A program made the translations under genes and the position numbers. Positions 5,762-7,509 of a DNA stretch of 7,509 bases are shown piece by piece. The notes beneath the pieces were generated by a model that was not told where the DNA came from, searched no databases, and worked only from the letters and a program-made list of their open reading frames with translations. This DNA is from Roseiarcus sp049514155. Its GTDB lineage: Bacteria; Pseudomonadota; Alphaproteobacteria; Rhizobiales; Beijerinckiaceae. How positions within the stretch are numbered: position 1 is the first letter of the stretch; the number at the start of each line of letters is the position of its first letter. The stretch spans positions 1-7,509 of the forward strand of contig NZ_JBEKVH010000168.1 of NCBI RefSeq assembly GCF_049514155.1. Reading direction: 5' to 3'.

Positions 5762-5909
5762 GCCTCAGGTCTTCGGGGCGCGGCGGCGGACGGTCCGCCT
5801 CGTCCACGGCGCTGCGCCGTTCAACATAGGGCCCGGATCAACAGTTGTGCAATGGCGAAGCTGCGCCCAGCCGCGCCATGTAGATAAAATTTTCTTTCTT
5901 TCCCTCGGG
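5762..5909 (-). promoter_or_regulatory. Gap between ubiB and coaBC with a possible promoter
   Basis: The 148 bases between the ubiB stop and the coaBC start hold no gene I can support. Next to ubiB the region is AT-rich with an AAAATTTT palindrome (minus strand), then it turns GC-rich toward coaBC. A weak promoter candidate for coaBC reads TTGCAC (5847-5852) and, 18 bases later, TATGTT (5823-5828) on the minus strand. I see no GC-rich stem followed by a T-run, so no clear intrinsic terminator for ubiB. The gap is long enough to give coaBC its own promoter. Confidence 0.4.
5785..5799. repeat. Perfect 15-base inverted repeat upstream of coaBC
   Basis: The arms GGCGGAC and GTCCGCC are separated by a single base, giving 7 paired bases on each side; as RNA it would form a 6-bp stem with a 3-base loop. 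It ends about 24 bases before the coaBC ATG, within its likely leader. It could affect coaBC translation or bind a regulator, or be chance in GC-rich DNA. Confidence 0.5.
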
Positions 5910-7451
5910 TTAGCTAAAGTGATAAACTATCAGTAGGAGTATGCCGGCGATGGCCCAAAGCGCGGCGGGGATTGCGATCCCGCGACGCGGCGGTTCGGTC
6001 GGTCGCCCAGCGCGCCAATCGTCGTCCGCCTCGAGGCGGCGCGCCAGGCGCTCAAGCCGCTCCGGGGCGTCGATGAGCATGCGCCCCAGTTGCGCCAGCG
6101 CCCCCCCGACGTCCTCAAGCCGGCCGCGCGGGCCGAGGTTCTCGGCGATCCAGCCGCCGACGACCGGTTCGGCGGTCGCCCACATGTCGAGGTGCGGGTC
6201 GAGCTTGCGCGCGACGCCCTCGACCACGACCATCGTCTTCTGCAGCATCACCAGTTCGAGACGGGTCGACATGTCGAACAGGCCCGTGATCTCGAACAGC
6301 AGCGTCAGCAGCTTGGCCATTGAGATCTGGTCGGCGGTGCGGGCGTGGATCGGCTCGCCGACGGCGCGGATCGCCTGGGCGAAATCCTCGACCCGATGGG
6401 TCGCCGGCACGTAGCCGGCCTCGAAATGGACTTCCGCCACCCGTCGGTAGTCGCGGCGAATGAAGCCGTAGAGGATTTCGGCGAGAAACCGCCGCTCCTT
6501 GCGGCCGAGCCGCCCCATGATGCCGAAATCGATCGCGACGATGCGCCCCTCGGCGTCGACGAAGAAATTGCCCTGGTGCATGTCGGCGTGGAAGAAGCCG
6601 TCGTGCAGGGCGTGGCGCAGGAACGACTGGATCAAGGCCCGGCCGAGCTTGGGCGCGTCGAAGCCGAGTTCGGCAAGGCGCGCGGGATCGCTGAGCGGCG
6701 TCCCGTCGATCCATTCCATCGTCAGCGCGGCGCGAGTCGTGCGGTCCCAATCGATCTTCGGCGCTCGGAACCCAGGATCGTCGGCGAGGTTCTCGGCGAA
6801 CTCGGAGGCCGCCGCCGCTTCGAGCCGGAAGTCCATCTCGACCTTGACGCTGCGCGCGAGCGTCTCGACCACTTCGACCAGACGCAGTCGGCGCAACCGC
6901 GGCTCGAACCGCTCGGCGCTGCGCGCGGCGTAGAACATGTCGGAGAGGTCGCGCGCGAATCTCCGCTCAACGCCTGGCCTGAGCAGCTTGACGGCGACGT
7001 CGCGCTCGCCGGCGGCGTCGCGCACCCGCGCCTTGTGCACCTGGGCGATCGACGCGGCGGCGACCGGCTCGCCGAATTCGACGAATAGCGAGTCGATCGG
7101 CGCGCCGAACGCTGCTTCGAGCGCGGCGACCGCGGCGGCGCGGTCGGCCGGCGCCATGCGGTCCTGAAGCTTCTCCAATTCGATCGCGACCCTGGGGCCG
7201 ACGATGTCGGGCCGTGTGGCGAGGAACTGGCCGAGCTTGACGTAGGAGGGGCCGAGCCGATCGATCGCCGCCGCCAGGCCGCTGAAGCCGTGGGCGTTGC
7301 GCCGCGCCAAGAGATTGGCGAGGAACAGCGGCAGGTGGGCCAGCGGCGGCAGCGTCGACGGATCGAGGTCGATAAAGGCGCCCTCGCGGGCGAGGACGAA
7401 GCCGGCGCGCGTCAGCCTGAAAACGTGTCCGAGGTTGGTCAGGCGCGGCAA
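5910..7451 (-). CDS. ubiB: UbiB, atypical kinase-like ATPase of ubiquinone biosynthesis
   Basis: UbiB (ABC1/ADCK/COQ8 family) is a membrane-associated kinase-like ATPase required for ubiquinone synthesis. The 513-residue product shows the family-specific KxGQ motif as KLGQ at 72-75 and an Ala-rich loop (AAAS, 131-134) in place of the usual Gly-rich loop. It also has the nucleotide-binding lysine Lys155 in VAVKLLRPG, the catalytic loop HADMHQGNFFV at 288-298 (Asp290, Asn295), and the metal-binding DFG at 308-310. The C-terminus is one hydrophobic segment, about 491-511 (GIAIPAALWAIAGILLLIVY). Canonical UbiB often has two such helices, and only one is evident here. No ATG fits the N-terminus: the best start is the TTG at 7449-7451, two bases after the ubiE stop, giving PRLTNLGHVFRLTRAGFVLAREG. 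Upstream the frame is open through the visible ubiE end without ATG or GTG. The last codons are AT-rich and include two ATA, unusual for this DNA. Substrate and exact activity of the family remain debated. Confidence 0.95.
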   Translation of the reverse strand: MPRLTNLGHVFRLTRAGFVLAREGAFIDLDPSTLPPLAHLPLFLANLLARRNAHGFSGLAAAIDRLGPSYVKLGQFLATRPDIVGPRVAIELEKLQDRMAPADRAAAVAALEAAFGAPIDSLFVEFGEPVAAASIAQVHKARVRDAAGERDVAVKLLRPGVERRFARDLSDMFYAARSAERFEPRLRRLRLVEVVETLARSVKVEMDFRLEAAAASEFAENLADDPGFRAPKIDWDRTTRAALTMEWIDGTPLSDPARLAELGFDAPKLGRALIQSFLRHALHDGFFHADMHQGNFFVDAEGRIVAIDFGIMGRLGRKERRFLAEILYGFIRRDYRRVAEVHFEAGYVPATHRVEDFAQAIRAVGEPIHARTADQISMAKLLTLLFEITGLFDMSTRLELVMLQKTMVVVEGVARKLDPHLDMWATAEPVVGGWIAENLGPRGRLEDVGGALAQLGRMLIDAPERLERLARRLEADDDWRAGRPTEPPRRGIAIPAALWAIAGILLLIVYHFS

Positions 7452-7453
7452 AT

Positions 7454-7509
7454 TCAGAGTTTCCAGCCCGAATGGATCGCCACCACGCCGCCGGTCAGCC
7501 GGGTGAAGT
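7454..7509 (-). CDS. ubiE: 3' end of UbiE, demethylmenaquinone/ubiquinone C-methyltransferase
   Basis: Only 17 codons and the TGA stop (7454-7456) are in the window. They read FTRLTGGVVAIHSGWKL, which matches the usual UbiE ending (a Leu-Thr/Ser-Gly-Gly segment, then a small stretch and a terminal Gly-Trp-Lys plus hydrophobic residue). UbiE is the SAM-dependent C-methyltransferase of ubiquinone and menaquinone synthesis. The stop lies 2 bases before the ubiB start, and ubiE directly upstream of ubiB is a common arrangement in alphaproteobacteria. The catalytic SAM-binding domain is outside the window, so the call rests on this tail and the context. Confidence 0.78.
   Translation of the reverse strand, partial: FTRLTGGVVAIHSGWKL

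Noticed and set aside
4689..5807. Second minus-strand frame of 372 codons over coaBC
   Set aside because: It is Arg-rich low-complexity sequence in the wrong phase; the coaBC frame accounts for all recognisable motifs.
5932..6414. AGTAGGAGT followed by an ATG at 5941 on the plus strand, looking like a good ribosome site and start
   Set aside because: The resulting 157-residue frame is Ser/Arg-rich antisense to the ubiB 3' end, with no domain; the site is probably the chance reverse of ubiB codons.
6345..7088. 247-codon plus-strand frame opposite ubiB
   Set aside because: It mirrors conserved ubiB codons in antisense and has no recognisable product.

Overview
The window is GC-rich chromosomal DNA, estimated by eye at well over 60% GC. 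Its coding patterns suggest an alphaproteobacterium, most likely Hyphomicrobiales (Rhizobiales). The gene order ubiE-ubiB-coaBC-dut, the form of the HemW and CysK proteins, and the Rrf2 regulator all fit that placement; a genus cannot be named from the sequence alone. There are no RNA genes, mobile elements, CRISPR arrays or phage genes that I can see. Coding density is very high, and no stretch without a gene reaches 300 bases.

Layout, left to right. (1) Positions 1-1100, minus strand: the heme chaperone gene hemW, lacking only its last codons, which lie beyond the left edge. (2) 1101-1244: a divergent intergenic region. (3) 1245-2486, plus strand: an AGE-family sugar epimerase/isomerase resembling D-mannose isomerase/YihS. 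It converges on the next gene with only 8 bases between the stop codons. (4) 2495-7509, minus strand: a run read right to left as ubiE (3' end only), ubiB, coaBC, dut, an Rrf2-family regulator and cysK.

Within this run several junctions are very tight. ubiE and ubiB are 2 bases apart, coaBC and dut overlap by ATGA, and dut and rrf2 are 1 base apart. Two larger gaps break it: 148 bases before coaBC, and 102 AT-rich bases before cysK. The second gap contains a plausible promoter and dyad symmetries. The likely transcription units are therefore ubiE-ubiB, coaBC-dut-rrf2 (possibly read through from ubiB), and cysK with its own regulated promoter as well as possible read-through.

How the genes fit together. 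UbiE and UbiB serve ubiquinone synthesis. CoaBC joins cysteine to phosphopantothenate and decarboxylates the product in CoA synthesis. Dut removes dUTP. CysK makes cysteine, a CoaBC substrate. The Rrf2 protein sits between them and lacks the cysteine triad of iron-sulfur Rrf2 sensors. It may be a cysteine or sulfur regulator analogous to CymR of Firmicutes, which uses CysK itself as its partner. That hypothesis, together with the structured cysK leader, is the most interesting thing here. The rest is mostly ordinary conserved housekeeping content, and I found no clear sign of a wholly new system.
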